Notes: generated by a model not told the origin, from the letters alone. Counted from the stretch's first letter, positions 37,763 to 48,067 are shown. The stretch: 64,000 bases of DNA from Sphingobacteriia bacterium RIFOXYC2_FULL_35_18 (GCA_001829005.1 MIAG01000002.1:626837-690836); one strand, 5' to 3'. Translations and numbers: made by a program.

Positions 37763-38997
37763 TATAGTTCTAATAATGCCTTTACAGGATCTTTACCCAT
37801 TAATAATAATGCAGGGTTTTCTAAGAGATCCTTTACGCGAACTAAAAAGCTCACACTTTCTCTTCCATCAATAATGCGGTGATCATAACTTAATGCCAAA
37901 TACATCATTGGCCTAACTACGACTTGTCCGTTCATTGCCATCGGGCGTTCTTGAATTTTGTGCATTCCTAAAATAGCACTCTGTGGAATATTAATAATTG
38001 GAGTGCTCATTAAACTTCCAAATACACCACCATTGGTAATAGTAAATGTACCACCCTGTAATTCTTCAGCGGTTAATTTACTATCTCTAGCTTTTCCAGC
38101 TAATTCTACTACCTTTCTTTCAATGTCGGCCATGCTTAAGCTCTCTACATTGCGCATTACCGGAACAGTTAACCCTCTAGGTGTACTTACAGCAATACTA
38201 ATATCGGCATAATCATGATAAATGATTTGATCTCCGTCAATATATGCATTTACAGAAGGCCACTCGCCTAATGCAATTGCACATGCTTTTGCAAAGAAAC
38301 TCATGAATCCTAAATTCACCCCATGCCCTTCTTTAAATTTATCTTTATACTGTTTTCTTATTTCCATTATTTGCGTCATATCCACTTCGTTAAAAGTGGT
38401 GAGCATAGCTGTTGTATTTTTAGATTCTACCAGTCTTCTGCTAATGGTTCTACGCAATGCACTCATTTTTTCTTGACGTACATTCCTACTGAAAAGTGCT
38501 CCATCTGGTGCAAATGATTTTTTGCCTGGATTATTTAATGCATCTAATACATCTTGCTTCATGATTTTACCACCAGTACCAGAAGGAGTAATTGATTTTG
38601 TATCTACTTTTTTATCTGCAATGATAGCAGAAGCCACAGGACTTGCTTTAATATCATTTGGAACAGCAGTTACTACAGCTTGATTAGCTGGAGCTGCAGG
38701 CGTTGCTGCAGAAGCAGCAGAAGTTGGAGCTACGGAGGTTGCAGGCGCTCCTTCAGGTTTAGCAGCAGTTTCATCAATATTAGCTAAAACATCTCCAATA
38801 TTAAGGGTATCCCCCTCTTTACCAATAGTTGTAAGAATACCTGCTTTCTCGGCATTCACTTCAAAAGTGGCTTTTTCACTTTCCAACTCAGCAATCACTT
38901 CATCACGTTCAACCCACTCTCCATCCTTTTTAGTCCACTTCAAAAGGGTTACTTCATTAATTGATTCTCCAACTGTAGGTACTTTTATTTCGATCAT
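37762..38997 (-). CDS. sucB: Dihydrolipoyl succinyltransferase (E2)
   Basis: E2 of the 2-oxoglutarate dehydrogenase complex, 411 residues. Domains: lipoyl domain (about 1-77) with the lipoylated lysine in [11 protein letters not shown] (K42), an Ala/Pro-rich linker, the peripheral subunit-binding domain (about 118-152, ending [13 protein letters not shown]), and the catalytic domain ending with the active site [11 protein letters not shown]. It lies 45 bases after sucA, forming the usual E1-E2 operon; E3 is not present in the window. Confidence 0.95.
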   Translation of the reverse strand: MIEIKVPTVGESINEVTLLKWTKKDGEWVERDEVIAELESEKATFEVNAEKAGILTTIGKEGDTLNIGDVLANIDETAAKPEGAPATSVAPTSAASAATPAAPANQAVVTAVPNDIKASPVASAIIADKKVDTKSITPSGTGGKIMKQDVLDALNNPGKKSFAPDGALFSRNVRQEKMSALRRTISRRLVESKNTTAMLTTFNEVDMTQIMEIRKQYKDKFKEGHGVNLGFMSFFAKACAIALGEWPSVNAYIDGDQIIYHDYADISIAVSTPRGLTVPVMRNVESLSMADIERKVVELAGKARDSKLTAEELQGGTFTITNGGVFGSLMSTPIINIPQSAILGMHKIQERPMAMNGQVVVRPMMYLALSYDHRIIDGRESVSFLVRVKDLLENPALLLMGKDPVKALLEL

Positions 38998-39042
38998 AAC
39001 GATGTATTAATAAGGTATAATAGATAGTTCTAGTTAAATGCT

Positions 39043-41784
39043 TTAAATATTAAATGCTGTATCAATTATTTCTGCTTGCTCTTGTGCATGCACTTTAGCA
39101 TAACCTGTTGCAGTTGCAGCGCTTGCATTTCTACTGATCACACCAAAATTGATGGTTTTTAAATTTGTTTGTAAGAATCCTGCAGCACCCATATTCAAAG
39201 GTTCTTCTTGAACCCAGAACCAAGTTGCCTTATGGTACTTCTTGTACAGTAAGTCAAGTTGTTGGTAAGGCAATGGATAAATCTGCTCTAAACGCACTAT
39301 TGCAATATCCGTTCTATTTTCTTTTAGCTGTTTATCTGCCAATTCAAAATATAGTTTACCAGAACAGAACAATACTTTTTTAACTGCAGAAGCATCTGTA
39401 ACAAAAGAATCATCAATCAATTCTTTAAAACCTCCTGAAGTGAAATCTTCTTTCGCACTATAAGTACCCGGATTTCTCAAATTTGCTTTAGGTGAAAAAT
39501 TAATTAGCGGCTTTCTGAAATTCCAGCTCACTTGTCTTCTAAAAGCATGGAATAAATTAGCCGCACTGGTAATATTGGTAATGACCATATTCAATTCTGC
39601 ACACATTTGAAGGAAGCGCTCCATTCTTGCACTACTATGTTCAGGACCTTGTCCTTCATACCCATGAGGCAATAACATTACCAGCCCATTTTGGCGCTGC
39701 CATTTTTGTTCACCAGCTGCTATAAATTGATCTATCATGGTTTGAGCACCATTACAGAAATCTCCAAATTGAGCTTCCCAAATTACCAACGCATTGGGAT
39801 TAGCCATCGCATAACCATACTCAAATCCTAACACCCCATATTCGCTTAATAAAGAATTGTAAATTCTAAAGGGTTGCTGACCTTCTTTAAAATGATTTAA
39901 TCGATTGTATTCACGGTTGGTTTCTTCGTCTCTTATAACCGCATGTCTATGACTAAACGTACCACGTTTTACGTCTTGGCCACTCATTCTCACAATATTA
40001 CCATCTGTCAAAATAGACCCATAAGCCATTAATTCTGCAGTAGCCCAATCAACCTTTCCTTCGGTTTCGAATAACTTAATTTTATCTTGTATTAATTTTT
40101 CAATTTTCTTTAATGGTTTTAAATCGGCAGGCCATTTCATTAATCCATTAAACAACAAACTAAATTGATTATCGTCAATTGCAGTTGAAGGTGAGTATTC
40201 AAAATCAGCAGGAGTCGCTTTTTCAAAAGACTTCCAAATTAATTCAGGTGGCTGGTATTTATAAGGAAGTGGATTCTGTTTTACTTCATCCAATCTCTCC
40301 TGTAAATCTGACCAGAATTTTTTCTCCATTCCTTTGGCCAATTCCTGGGCATCAGATGTGCCGTTTTCAATAAGGTATTGGGTATATATTTCCCTTGGAT
40401 TCTGGTGCTTATCAATTAAAGCGTATAACTGTGGTTGTGTATATTTAGGATCATCGCCTTCATTGTGGCCATGTTTACGATAACATACCATATCAATGAA
40501 AATATCTGAATGAAATTGATCTCTATAACGGGTCGCAATTTCAGCGCACTTAACAACCGCTTCTGCATCATCCCCATTTACATGCAGAACAGGAGCTTGA
40601 ACCATGGCAGCAACAGAAGTAGAATAATCTGCACTTCTGGCATCATCAAAATCGGTTGTAAAACCAATTTGGTTATTAATTACAAAATGAATGGTTCCAC
40701 CTGTGTAATACCCACGAAGCTTACTCATTTGTAAAACTTCATATACAATACCTTGCCCTGCTACAGAAGAATCACCATGAATTAAGATGGGTAAAATATT
40801 CTCAAAATGACTTTCGGAAATAAGATCCGCTTTTGCTCTAGCAAAACCAACTACAACAGGATCCACTGCTTCAAGATGAGAAGGGTTGGGCATCAATTTT
40901 AAATGAATCGTTTTATCATCGATGGTTTTTACTTCGCTGCCATAACCCATATGATATTTAACGTCACCGCTTCCCATGGTTTGATCTATGGTAGCAGTTC
41001 CTTCAAATTCACTGAAAATTTGCTCATAGGTTTTTCCCATGATATTGGCTAACACATTTAACCTTCCTCTATGCGCCATACCAATTACCACTTCTTGAAT
41101 ATCATGATTGGAAGCAGTATTAATGATGGCATCTAATGCAGCAATAGTTGTTTCTCCACCTTCTAATGAAAACCTTTTCTGCCCAATATATTTTGTGTGC
41201 AAAAACTTTTCGAACATCACACCTTGATTCAACTTCTCAAGGATTCGTTGTTTTTTGTTCAATGGCAACGGCTTAGCAAATTGCTGCTCCATTTCAGCAG
41301 TTAAAAAATCAACTCTTTTTTGGTCACTAATGTATTTGAACTCTATTCCAACATGATTGGCATAGGTATTTTGTAAATGAGCTAAGATATTTTTCAAGGA
41401 AGTGGCACCCAAGCCAATTAAATTTCCAGCTTGGAAAACCGTATTTAAATCTGACTCAGACAAACCAAAAAATGACAAGTCTAAATTAGCCCCTCTATCT
41501 TTTCTGGTTCTAATAGGATTGGTTTTGGCAATTAAATGCCCCTTATTTCTGTAGCCCAGAATAAGCCTATACACTTTAATTTCCCTCATCCAATCTGTTG
41601 AAGCGGTTGCCCCTCCTTCAACAGACCCCTGACCTGCAGTATAATTACCTGCGACAGCAAAGTCAAAACCTTCAAAAAACTTCCTCAAATCGGGGTCAAC
41701 GCTCTCAGGATTGGTTAAAAAGTCTTGGTAAAGACCCTCTATGAACGCCGGATGTGAATTGGTGATGTACGAAAAATCCTTCAT
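39043..41784 (-). CDS. sucA: 2-oxoglutarate dehydrogenase E1
   Basis: A 913-residue thiamine-diphosphate enzyme that decarboxylates 2-oxoglutarate in the TCA cycle. The N-terminal E2-docking segment FIEGLYQDFL is present, as are EVVIGMAHRGRLNVL, the ThDP/Mg-binding HGDSSVAGQG ... INNQIGFTT, and the C-terminal pyrimidine-binding half with SEYGVLGFEYGYA. Length matches the family. Co-operonic with sucB. Its start lies about 200 bases from rpsT, read divergently. Confidence 0.96.
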   Translation of the reverse strand: MKDFSYITNSHPAFIEGLYQDFLTNPESVDPDLRKFFEGFDFAVAGNYTAGQGSVEGGATASTDWMREIKVYRLILGYRNKGHLIAKTNPIRTRKDRGANLDLSFFGLSESDLNTVFQAGNLIGLGATSLKNILAHLQNTYANHVGIEFKYISDQKRVDFLTAEMEQQFAKPLPLNKKQRILEKLNQGVMFEKFLHTKYIGQKRFSLEGGETTIAALDAIINTASNHDIQEVVIGMAHRGRLNVLANIMGKTYEQIFSEFEGTATIDQTMGSGDVKYHMGYGSEVKTIDDKTIHLKLMPNPSHLEAVDPVVVGFARAKADLISESHFENILPILIHGDSSVAGQGIVYEVLQMSKLRGYYTGGTIHFVINNQIGFTTDFDDARSADYSTSVAAMVQAPVLHVNGDDAEAVVKCAEIATRYRDQFHSDIFIDMVCYRKHGHNEGDDPKYTQPQLYALIDKHQNPREIYTQYLIENGTSDAQELAKGMEKKFWSDLQERLDEVKQNPLPYKYQPPELIWKSFEKATPADFEYSPSTAIDDNQFSLLFNGLMKWPADLKPLKKIEKLIQDKIKLFETEGKVDWATAELMAYGSILTDGNIVRMSGQDVKRGTFSHRHAVIRDEETNREYNRLNHFKEGQQPFRIYNSLLSEYGVLGFEYGYAMANPNALVIWEAQFGDFCNGAQTMIDQFIAAGEQKWQRQNGLVMLLPHGYEGQGPEHSSARMERFLQMCAELNMVITNITSAANLFHAFRRQVSWNFRKPLINFSPKANLRNPGTYSAKEDFTSGGFKELIDDSFVTDASAVKKVLFCSGKLYFELADKQLKENRTDIAIVRLEQIYPLPYQQLDLLYKKYHKATWFWVQEEPLNMGAAGFLQTNLKTINFGVISRNASAATATGYAKVHAQEQAEIIDTAFNI

Positions 41785-41939
41785 TTGGCTTATTTATGCA
41801 GCTTTTCAATCTAAATTGTTCGCAAATATCGGTCATTGGGGGCAGAAAATAAACCAAAAAATAAGCTAAAACCCACTATTTTATACACAGTAGTCGTTTT
41901 GCCTAAAATCAATATTTTTCTAGTTTTTTGTAATTTAAA

Positions 41940-41970
41940 TTTGAAATTTGTTAGAAAGCCCCTACCTTTG
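41940..41970 (+). promoter_or_regulatory. Promoter of rpsT
   Basis: TTTG (41940-41943), a 19-base spacer and TACCTTTG (41963-41970) match the Bacteroidota consensus exactly. The start codon lies 21 bases after the -7 box, leaving a leader of about 15 bases. This is the cleanest promoter in the window. Confidence 0.8.
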
Positions 41971-41991
41971 CCGTCCTGAAAAAAATAGAAA

Positions 41992-42246
41992 ATGGCAAAT
42001 CACTCAGCTACAAAGAAAGACGTCAGACAAGCATCTAAGCGCCGTGACCGTAACCGTTACTATGGTAAAACTACCCGTAACGCTATCCGTGACTTAAAAA
42101 CAAGCGCAGAAAAGAAAGGATATGAAGAAAAACTTCCTGATGTTATTTCAATGATTGACAAGTTGGCTAAACGTGGAATTATCCATAAGAATAAAGCAGC
42201 CAACCTTAAGAGCAAACTAGTGAAGAAAGCAACTGCGTTAGCATAA
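41992..42246 (+). CDS. rpsT: 30S ribosomal protein S20
   Basis: An 84-residue basic, helical protein with the S20 hallmarks: MANHSATKKDVRQASKRRDRN at the start (rich in Arg/Lys) and the C-terminal HKNKAANLKSKLVKKA helix. It binds 16S rRNA in the small subunit. A consensus promoter lies upstream and a strong palindromic terminator follows, so it appears to be monocistronic. Confidence 0.96.
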   Translation: MANHSATKKDVRQASKRRDRNRYYGKTTRNAIRDLKTSAEKKGYEEKLPDVISMIDKLAKRGIIHKNKAANLKSKLVKKATALA

Positions 42247-42270
42247 TTGCCCAATTACTTTAAATAGTTA

Positions 42271-42297
42271 AAGCCAATCAATTGATTGGCTTTTTTT
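42271..42297. terminator. Bidirectional intrinsic terminator after rpsT
   Basis: AAGCCAATCA and its perfect complement ATTGATTGGC form a long stem (42271-42290) followed by a T run. It ends rpsT and, read on the other strand, the histidine kinase gene. Confidence 0.85.
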
Positions 42298-43666
42298 ATT
42301 TCTTAACTGGTAAGACTACTACAAAACTATTCAGATTCTCGGATATCGCTTTGTAACTTAGGCTCCCTTTATGTATGATTATAATACGATTTATAATTGC
42401 TAACCCAAGGCCGAATCCTTTTTTCTTACCAACATTACTCCCTCTAAAAAATGGGATCATCATTTTTTCTGCCTCTTCTACACTCAATTGATCTCCTCTA
42501 TTTTGAAATTTAATTCTTACGGTTTTGTTATCTGTTATTAAACGAATATTTACCGATTGATCTTCTGAATACAAATACGCATTTTTCATCAGGTTCATGA
42601 AAGCAGCTCTGAGTAAAGACTCATTACCTTTTACCATCAGTTGTTCATCTTCAGAAGGCAAATTGTCAAAAGAAAAAGCGGTTTTAGCATCAGGAAAGCT
42701 TTTGTTGAAATAAGCAACTGTATCAAACAACAATTCATCAATACGCAAATAAGGCCATTCATCCATGAACTCCATTTGCTCATTTTGAGAAATCAACAAC
42801 AAGGAATTAGTTAATTCAATTAAATTTTGTTGATCTTCTTTTAAAGATATCAACACTTTTCTATACCCTTCAACATCATAGTTACTATTTAATGCAGCTT
42901 CAGTTTGTGATAACATTACAGCAAGTGGTGTTCTTAATTCATGAGATGTATGATGAACATAGCTTTTCCTAAATTCAAATGCGGTTTTAATTCGCTCAAG
43001 CATTGCATTGAAATTTTGTGCAATGGCATTTATTTCGTCTTTTGCAGGTTTTACAAAAATTCGTTCTGATAAATTAAGCTCATTGGTTCTTTGCATTTGA
43101 TTACTCAATTCTACAATAGGCTTTATTGCTTGACGCACAAAAAGAAAAGACATTACAGCAGTCAATAACAAAGATCCTCCAAATACGCTTGCGAGAATCA
43201 ATTTCATAGTACTCAGCTTCCTCAAGCCAACTCTATCAAATGCGGTTGTAATTAAATATTGCTTTTGAGCAGGCTTGTATACTACAACAATTTGATGATT
43301 ATTTACATCTGTAAATCTAATTACACCGAATTTTTTAACTCTTTTTAAATCAAGAATAGGAAAATTAATATTGATTCTATTCCCTAAACTAAAGATTAAC
43401 GAACCAGTTGAGTCTAACACATATAATCGCTCATTTACCAGTGCAATTCTATGTACTCTCAATATATCTTCTTGCTGAACTACTGGTGACTTCTGTTTTA
43501 AATTACTATAAATATCATACAAGTCGTTGCCCTCCGATTGCACGCGATTGTAGTAATCATCTTCCCTATAAGTTGAATACAAAAAATAAATTCCAGTACA
43601 AGCAATTAATAAAATGGCAGCAACAAAGCTTGTAAAAAGAAGCGCAAACCGAAGTTTTAAATTCAT
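42296..43666 (-). CDS. Sensor histidine kinase
   Basis: A 456-residue membrane kinase: TM helix about 7-30, periplasmic sensor about 31-153, second TM about 155-177, HAMP about 178-230, phosphoacceptor H242 in SHELRTPL, and an HATPase domain with NLMKNAYLYS (N box) and GFGLGLAIINR (G box). It pairs with the response regulator gene upstream, four bases away, and the head-GIN lipoprotein gene before it. The signal is unknown; an envelope cue is plausible. Confidence 0.93.
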   Translation of the reverse strand: MNLKLRFALLFTSFVAAILLIACTGIYFLYSTYREDDYYNRVQSEGNDLYDIYSNLKQKSPVVQQEDILRVHRIALVNERLYVLDSTGSLIFSLGNRININFPILDLKRVKKFGVIRFTDVNNHQIVVVYKPAQKQYLITTAFDRVGLRKLSTMKLILASVFGGSLLLTAVMSFLFVRQAIKPIVELSNQMQRTNELNLSERIFVKPAKDEINAIAQNFNAMLERIKTAFEFRKSYVHHTSHELRTPLAVMLSQTEAALNSNYDVEGYRKVLISLKEDQQNLIELTNSLLLISQNEQMEFMDEWPYLRIDELLFDTVAYFNKSFPDAKTAFSFDNLPSEDEQLMVKGNESLLRAAFMNLMKNAYLYSEDQSVNIRLITDNKTVRIKFQNRGDQLSVEEAEKMMIPFFRGSNVGKKKGFGLGLAIINRIIIIHKGSLSYKAISENLNSFVVVLPVKK

Positions 43667-43670
43667 GTAA

Positions 43671-44351
43671 TTACTTTATAAAGTAACCAAAGCCTGGCTT
43701 AGTATGAATCAATTTGGTACTAAAGGGTTTATCAATTTTATTCCTTAAAAAACTGATATATACTTCAATTGTATTGGTTCCAGTGTCAAAACTTAAATCC
43801 CAAACTTTTTCTAAAATTTCTTGCTTCGATATTACTCTCTCCGGAGTTCTTACCAATAAGGTTAACAAAGTAAATTCCTTTGAAGTCAAATTAATGTTAA
43901 TGCCACTTCTCGAAACCGATTTAAGTTTAAAATCAATTTCTAAATCTGCATAAATTAATTTTTCGTGCTTCTCAACTGAGTCCGTTCTTTTAAACAAAAC
44001 TTTAAGTCGAGCAAAAAGTTCATCAAAATGAAATGGCTTCACTAAATAATCATCAGCACCAATATTAAAAGCAGCTACTTTATCGTGTATTTCTCCAACC
44101 GCAGTTAACATGACAATGGGAATATTGGCGCTTCGTTTTCTAAAGTCATTGCAAAGTGCCATACCTGTTTTACCAGGCAAATTGATATCTAGCAAAGCCA
44201 TGGAATAATCGTTTTCCATAAACATTCTATCTGCTTGCAACCCATTTTCTGCTACATCAACTTCATACCCAACCCTAGTTAACTCTTCTTGAATGGCTTT
44301 TGCCAATTTAGCTTCGTCTTCAGCCAAAAGTATTTTATACTTCTTCTCCAT
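43671..44351 (-). CDS. OmpR-family response regulator
   Basis: The 226-residue regulator has a receiver domain with phosphoacceptor D55 (LLDINLPGKTG) and K105 (YLVKPFHFDEL), then a winged-helix DNA-binding domain (about 130-226, with LTSKEFTLLTLLV and GTNTIEVYISFLRNKI). Its ATG overlaps the stop of the head-GIN gene by one base (TAATG), implying coupled translation. It is the cognate partner of the adjacent kinase. Confidence 0.95.
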   Translation of the reverse strand: MEKKYKILLAEDEAKLAKAIQEELTRVGYEVDVAENGLQADRMFMENDYSMALLDINLPGKTGMALCNDFRKRSANIPIVMLTAVGEIHDKVAAFNIGADDYLVKPFHFDELFARLKVLFKRTDSVEKHEKLIYADLEIDFKLKSVSRSGININLTSKEFTLLTLLVRTPERVISKQEILEKVWDLSFDTGTNTIEVYISFLRNKIDKPFSTKLIHTKPGFGYFIK

Positions 44352-45070
44352 TAATCAATTTTTTTTACATTACCAGCACCTACAATTTTTTGACTCACTT
44401 CTGCATTTCCTTTATAAAATACATCACCAGAACCCACAATTTTAATATTGAGTGAAACATCTGCATATACTTTTACATTCCCATTACCAGCAATTTTAAT
44501 AGAGGCATTTTCAGATTTTAGTAAATCGGCATTACAATCCCCCGTTCCGGCAATATCAAATGAGGCAGTCTTGGTTTCGCCCTGCAAATTAACATTTCCA
44601 GACCCTTTAATATCCACTTCAACTTTTGGGGTATTCACCATTAAATCTACATCTCCTTGCCCAGCAATATCAATTTTAAGTTCTTTACCCCCAGTAAACT
44701 TGTCGGTGCCTCTTACATTACCTGAACCAGCCAAATTAATTCCAGTTAAAGTAGGTGTAGTAATAGTAATTTTTATACCATGATCTGACTTCAAATTAAA
44801 CTTAGACTTTGTTTTAAAAACCAATTCATCATTGCTTTCAGATAAGAGCACATATTTTTGTAAATTCTCATCTGTTTCAATTGATACCGATGCGGTTTTA
44901 CCAGGCACTAAAACAATATCGAAATTACCTTTCAGTACTATTCTTTCTGCTTTTGTGACTTTTCTTTTCTCCGTTATAATATCTCCATTGCCATGAATGG
45001 ATTTTCCCATCCAATTACAGGAAACCAAAACCATTGATAGCAAAATAGAAGCAAAAATGTTGCTTTTCAT
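44351..45070 (-). CDS. Head-GIN domain lipoprotein (DUF2807)
   Basis: A 239-residue lipoprotein with lipobox LVSC (C18), then a right-handed beta-helix-like auto-transporter adhesin head-GIN domain built of repeating strands of the type GSGNV, GQGDV and GTGDC. ATG 45070 is chosen because an earlier in-frame start would overlap guaA and bury the signal peptide. It opens an operon with a response regulator and kinase, so it may be an envelope component monitored or controlled by that pair. No enzymatic role is known. Confidence 0.88.
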   Translation of the reverse strand: MKSNIFASILLSMVLVSCNWMGKSIHGNGDIITEKRKVTKAERIVLKGNFDIVLVPGKTASVSIETDENLQKYVLLSESNDELVFKTKSKFNLKSDHGIKITITTPTLTGINLAGSGNVRGTDKFTGGKELKIDIAGQGDVDLMVNTPKVEVDIKGSGNVNLQGETKTASFDIAGTGDCNADLLKSENASIKIAGNGNVKVYADVSLNIKIVGSGDVFYKGNAEVSQKIVGAGNVKKID

Positions 45071-45116
45071 ATTAAATAAATTATGGTACACGAAAGGTAG
45101 CAAAAAAGCGCATAAA

Positions 45117-45147
45117 TATGGGAACAAGTAAAATTGAATTAACTTTG
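45117..45147 (+). promoter_or_regulatory. Promoter of guaA
   Basis: TATG (45117-45120), a 19-base spacer and TAACTTTG (45140-45147) fit the Bacteroidota promoter pattern. The -7 box ends four bases before ATG 45152, so transcription should begin at or within a base or two of the start codon, predicting a leaderless mRNA. Confidence 0.65.
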
Positions 45148-45151
45148 CCCC

Positions 45152-46687
45152 ATGACAGAAAAAATACTGATTCTCGATTTTGGTAGTCAATATACCCAGC
45201 TAATTGCCCGTGCGGTTCGTGAGGCCAATATTTATTGCGAAATAATCCCTTTTCATAAGGCATTTACCATTGATCCTACTTTAAAAGGGATCATCTTAAG
45301 CGGTTCTCCATTCAGTGTAAATGAAGACAATGCTCCTTCAGTAGATATTGCATCGTTTATAGCCCAATTACCTGTTTTGGGGGTTTGTTATGGTGCACAA
45401 TTAACAGCTAAAGTATTTGGAGGAAAAGTTGACAAATCAAATAAAAGAGAATACGGTAGAGCTCAGTTGGATATTCAACAGCAAGACCAACTATTCAACG
45501 GAATCAGTTTAAAATCTCAAGTTTGGATGAGCCATAGCGACTCCATTAAGAGTTTACCAGAAGGATTCTCCATTTTAGCAACTACAGAAAGCATTCCTGT
45601 TGCTGCATTTAAGAAAGAAGGTTCAGACACTTGTCCATTATATGGTTTTCAATTTCACCCTGAAGTATACCATTCTACAGAGGGCAAAAAAATGATTAAA
45701 AACTTTCTGGTGGATATTTGTGGATGCAGCCAAAACTGGACTCCAGCTTCATTTGTAGAGGAAACAGTTGCCAAATTAAAAGAAGAAATTGGAGACAAGC
45801 AAGTTATCATGGCATTAAGTGGTGGGGTAGATAGTACTGTTGCTGCCACATTAATTGCAAAAGCCATTGGACCAAGATTACATGGAATATTTGTAGACAA
45901 TGGGGTATTAAGAAAAGATGAATTCGAACAAGTACTAGATACCTATAATGAAATAGGGTTAAATGTAAAAGGAGTTGATGCAAAAGAACTTTTTTATAGC
46001 GCATTAAAAGACCAAACAGATCCAGAGGCAAAACGAAAAGCGATAGGAAAATTATTTATAGATGTATTTCAATCTGAATCGCTTCAATTACAAAATATTT
46101 CTTTTTTAGGACAGGGAACCATTTACCCAGACGTAATTGAAAGTGTAAGTGTTCATGGGCCTTCACAAACCATCAAGAGTCACCATAATGTAGGAGGATT
46201 ACCCGATACGATGCACCTTTCATTGGTTGAACCATTGAGGTACTTATTTAAAGATGAAGTGAGAAAAGTAGGTTTAGAGCTTGGCATACCAGCAGACATG
46301 ATTAACAGACATCCTTTTCCTGGACCAGGTTTAGCCATTCGAATTTTAGGTGAAGTAACTGCAGAAAGAGTAGATTTATTACAGAGAGCTGATGCCATTT
46401 TTATTAATGGATTGAAGAAGGCAGGATTATACACGCAGGTTTGGCAGGCAGGCACCATACTTTTACCAGTTAAAAGTGTTGGAGTGATGGGAGATGAAAG
46501 AACCTATGAATTCACTGTTGCGCTGAGAGCAGTAACTTCAGTAGATGGAATGACTGCAGATTGGGCTCATTTACCTTATGAATTCCTAGCAGATATTTCT
46601 AATGAGATTATCAATAATGTGAGAGGTATCAATCGGGTTGTTTATGATATCAGTAGCAAACCACCAGCAACCATAGAGTGGGAATAG
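45152..46687 (+). CDS. guaA: GMP synthase (glutamine-hydrolysing)
   Basis: A 511-residue enzyme converting XMP to GMP. The class I amidotransferase domain (about 1-195) has nucleophile C79 in [10 protein letters not shown] with H169 and E171 (FQFHPEVYH); the ATP pyrophosphatase domain has SGGVDS (223-228); the C-terminal dimerisation domain ends in PPATIEWE. The start is fixed by the family opening [14 protein letters not shown]. The next gene starts 21 bases later and is likely co-transcribed. Confidence 0.97.
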   Translation: MTEKILILDFGSQYTQLIARAVREANIYCEIIPFHKAFTIDPTLKGIILSGSPFSVNEDNAPSVDIASFIAQLPVLGVCYGAQLTAKVFGGKVDKSNKREYGRAQLDIQQQDQLFNGISLKSQVWMSHSDSIKSLPEGFSILATTESIPVAAFKKEGSDTCPLYGFQFHPEVYHSTEGKKMIKNFLVDICGCSQNWTPASFVEETVAKLKEEIGDKQVIMALSGGVDSTVAATLIAKAIGPRLHGIFVDNGVLRKDEFEQVLDTYNEIGLNVKGVDAKELFYSALKDQTDPEAKRKAIGKLFIDVFQSESLQLQNISFLGQGTIYPDVIESVSVHGPSQTIKSHHNVGGLPDTMHLSLVEPLRYLFKDEVRKVGLELGIPADMINRHPFPGPGLAIRILGEVTAERVDLLQRADAIFINGLKKAGLYTQVWQAGTILLPVKSVGVMGDERTYEFTVALRAVTSVDGMTADWAHLPYEFLADISNEIINNVRGINRVVYDISSKPPATIEWE

Positions 46688-46708
46688 TTGAACTTAATTA
46701 AATGAGTG

Positions 46709-47866
46709 ATGCGGTTAAAAAAAATTTTATTAAGCTTATTGGTTTTTATTGCTTGCAATAGCTTATTTGCGCAGCAAACCGCTCCCTTGAAAATAGCCGT
46801 ATTTGCTCCAGTTTATTTAGACACTGTGTTCAATGGCAGCAACTACAATTTAGGAAACAATAATTTACCACGTAATATTTTACCTGGATTGGATTTTTAC
46901 AACGGTGTACAATTAGCCATAGACTCTTTAAATGCAGAAGGACAGTCATTAATTGTTTTATTTTATGATAGTAAAAGCAATACACAATCTGTTAAGCAAA
47001 TATTAGAAACAGAATCATTGCAAGATGTTTCAATGATTATTGCTGCTTTTAATAATAGAAATGATATTAAGCCCTTGGCAGATTTTGCTCTAAAAAAGCA
47101 GATTCCATTGATTTCGATGACTTACCCAAATGATGGTGGCGTTAAGGCTAATCCATATTTTGCATTAGTGAATTCTACGCTTACTACACATGTAGAGGGC
47201 ATATTTAAATACTTACAAAAAAACTATCCAACAGAGCCCATTTTATACTTAAAAAGATCGGGGGCGTTAGAAGATATGATTGAAGGGTTATTTCAAGACC
47301 TAAATAAAAAGACACCTGCATTACCTTTAAAAATTAGAATAGTTAGCGCAAATGACAGTACTAATATAGCTAGCTTTAATGAAGTTATGGATAGTACTAA
47401 AACCAATATTATTTTTTGTGGCAGTTTAAACGAAAATTTTGGAATTAACTTAGTTAAAACAACAGCAGCAAATAAAAGTTATAAATCAGTCCTGATTGGA
47501 ATGCCAACTTGGGATGCCATCAAAGATTTGGGCAAGGGCACTGAAATAATTTATTCTACCCCCTACAACTATACTAGAACAGATAAGTTGGCACAATCTA
47601 TCATTCAAATTTATAGAAGTAAAGTTTCTGGGAGGCCTTCAGATATGGTATTTAAAGGATTTGAAGCTATGTATCATTTTGGAAAATTGCTCATTAAACA
47701 CCGAAATAATATTGCTACTCAGTTATCTGATAATAGTTTCAAACTATTTAATGAATTTGATTTTGTTCCAGTTAAAACAAATGGAGAGTCTATTCCTGCT
47801 TATTTAGAAAACAAAAGAATCTATTTTGTTAAAAAGACAGATGGAGTAATTAAATCAATTCAATAA
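46709..47866 (+). CDS. Orphan periplasmic ligand-binding-like protein
   Basis: A 385-residue exported protein with a signal peptide (about 1-22) and a type I periplasmic-binding fold of the branched-chain amino-acid/receptor kind: LKIAVFAPVYLD, FYNGVQLAID, KQIPLISMTYPND and MVFKGFEAMYHFG. ATG 46709 is preferred to GTG 46706. No ABC permease or ATPase is encoded nearby, so transport is doubtful; it may instead be a sensor or a relict of the LysM-plus-binding-domain proteins found in Bacteroidota. It follows guaA. Confidence 0.8.
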   Translation: MRLKKILLSLLVFIACNSLFAQQTAPLKIAVFAPVYLDTVFNGSNYNLGNNNLPRNILPGLDFYNGVQLAIDSLNAEGQSLIVLFYDSKSNTQSVKQILETESLQDVSMIIAAFNNRNDIKPLADFALKKQIPLISMTYPNDGGVKANPYFALVNSTLTTHVEGIFKYLQKNYPTEPILYLKRSGALEDMIEGLFQDLNKKTPALPLKIRIVSANDSTNIASFNEVMDSTKTNIIFCGSLNENFGINLVKTTAANKSYKSVLIGMPTWDAIKDLGKGTEIIYSTPYNYTRTDKLAQSIIQIYRSKVSGRPSDMVFKGFEAMYHFGKLLIKHRNNIATQLSDNSFKLFNEFDFVPVKTNGESIPAYLENKRIYFVKKTDGVIKSIQ

Positions 47867-47896
47867 ACCGTTTGGGTTTGTTTTTGTTAAATAGCT

Positions 47897-48067
47897 ATGA
47901 GCGGAAGCAAAGGAAACAAATCATATTTACCCCAAAAAAATTGCACTACTTGTGGTAAGCCTTTTTCATGGAGAAAAAAATGGGAAAAGAATTGGGATGA
48001 AGTAAAATATTGTAGCGACCGGTGTAGAAATTCAAATAAAGGAAATGCACGCCAACAAGGGAAATGA
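47897..48067 (+). CDS. DUF2256 small zinc-ribbon-like protein
   Basis: A 56-residue protein containing a treble-clef-like zinc site: CTTCGKPFSWRKKWEKNW and later YCSDRCR give two Cys pairs (CxxC, CxxxC). This matches DUF2256, a small family with unknown function. Its 3' end overlaps the helicase start by 23 bases in another frame, so the two are probably translated from one mRNA. Confidence 0.85.
   Translation: MSGSKGNKSYLPQKNCTTCGKPFSWRKKWEKNWDEVKYCSDRCRNSNKGNARQQGK

Noticed and set aside
41785..41991. tRNA or small RNA in the 207-base sucA-rpsT gap
   Set aside because: No cloverleaf or stable fold was seen; the gap is AT-rich and explained by the rpsT promoter and the sucA leader.
45071..45190. 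Longer head-GIN protein starting inside guaA
   Set aside because: The extension would be antisense to the guaA start and would bury a clear lipoprotein signal peptide that begins at ATG 45070.
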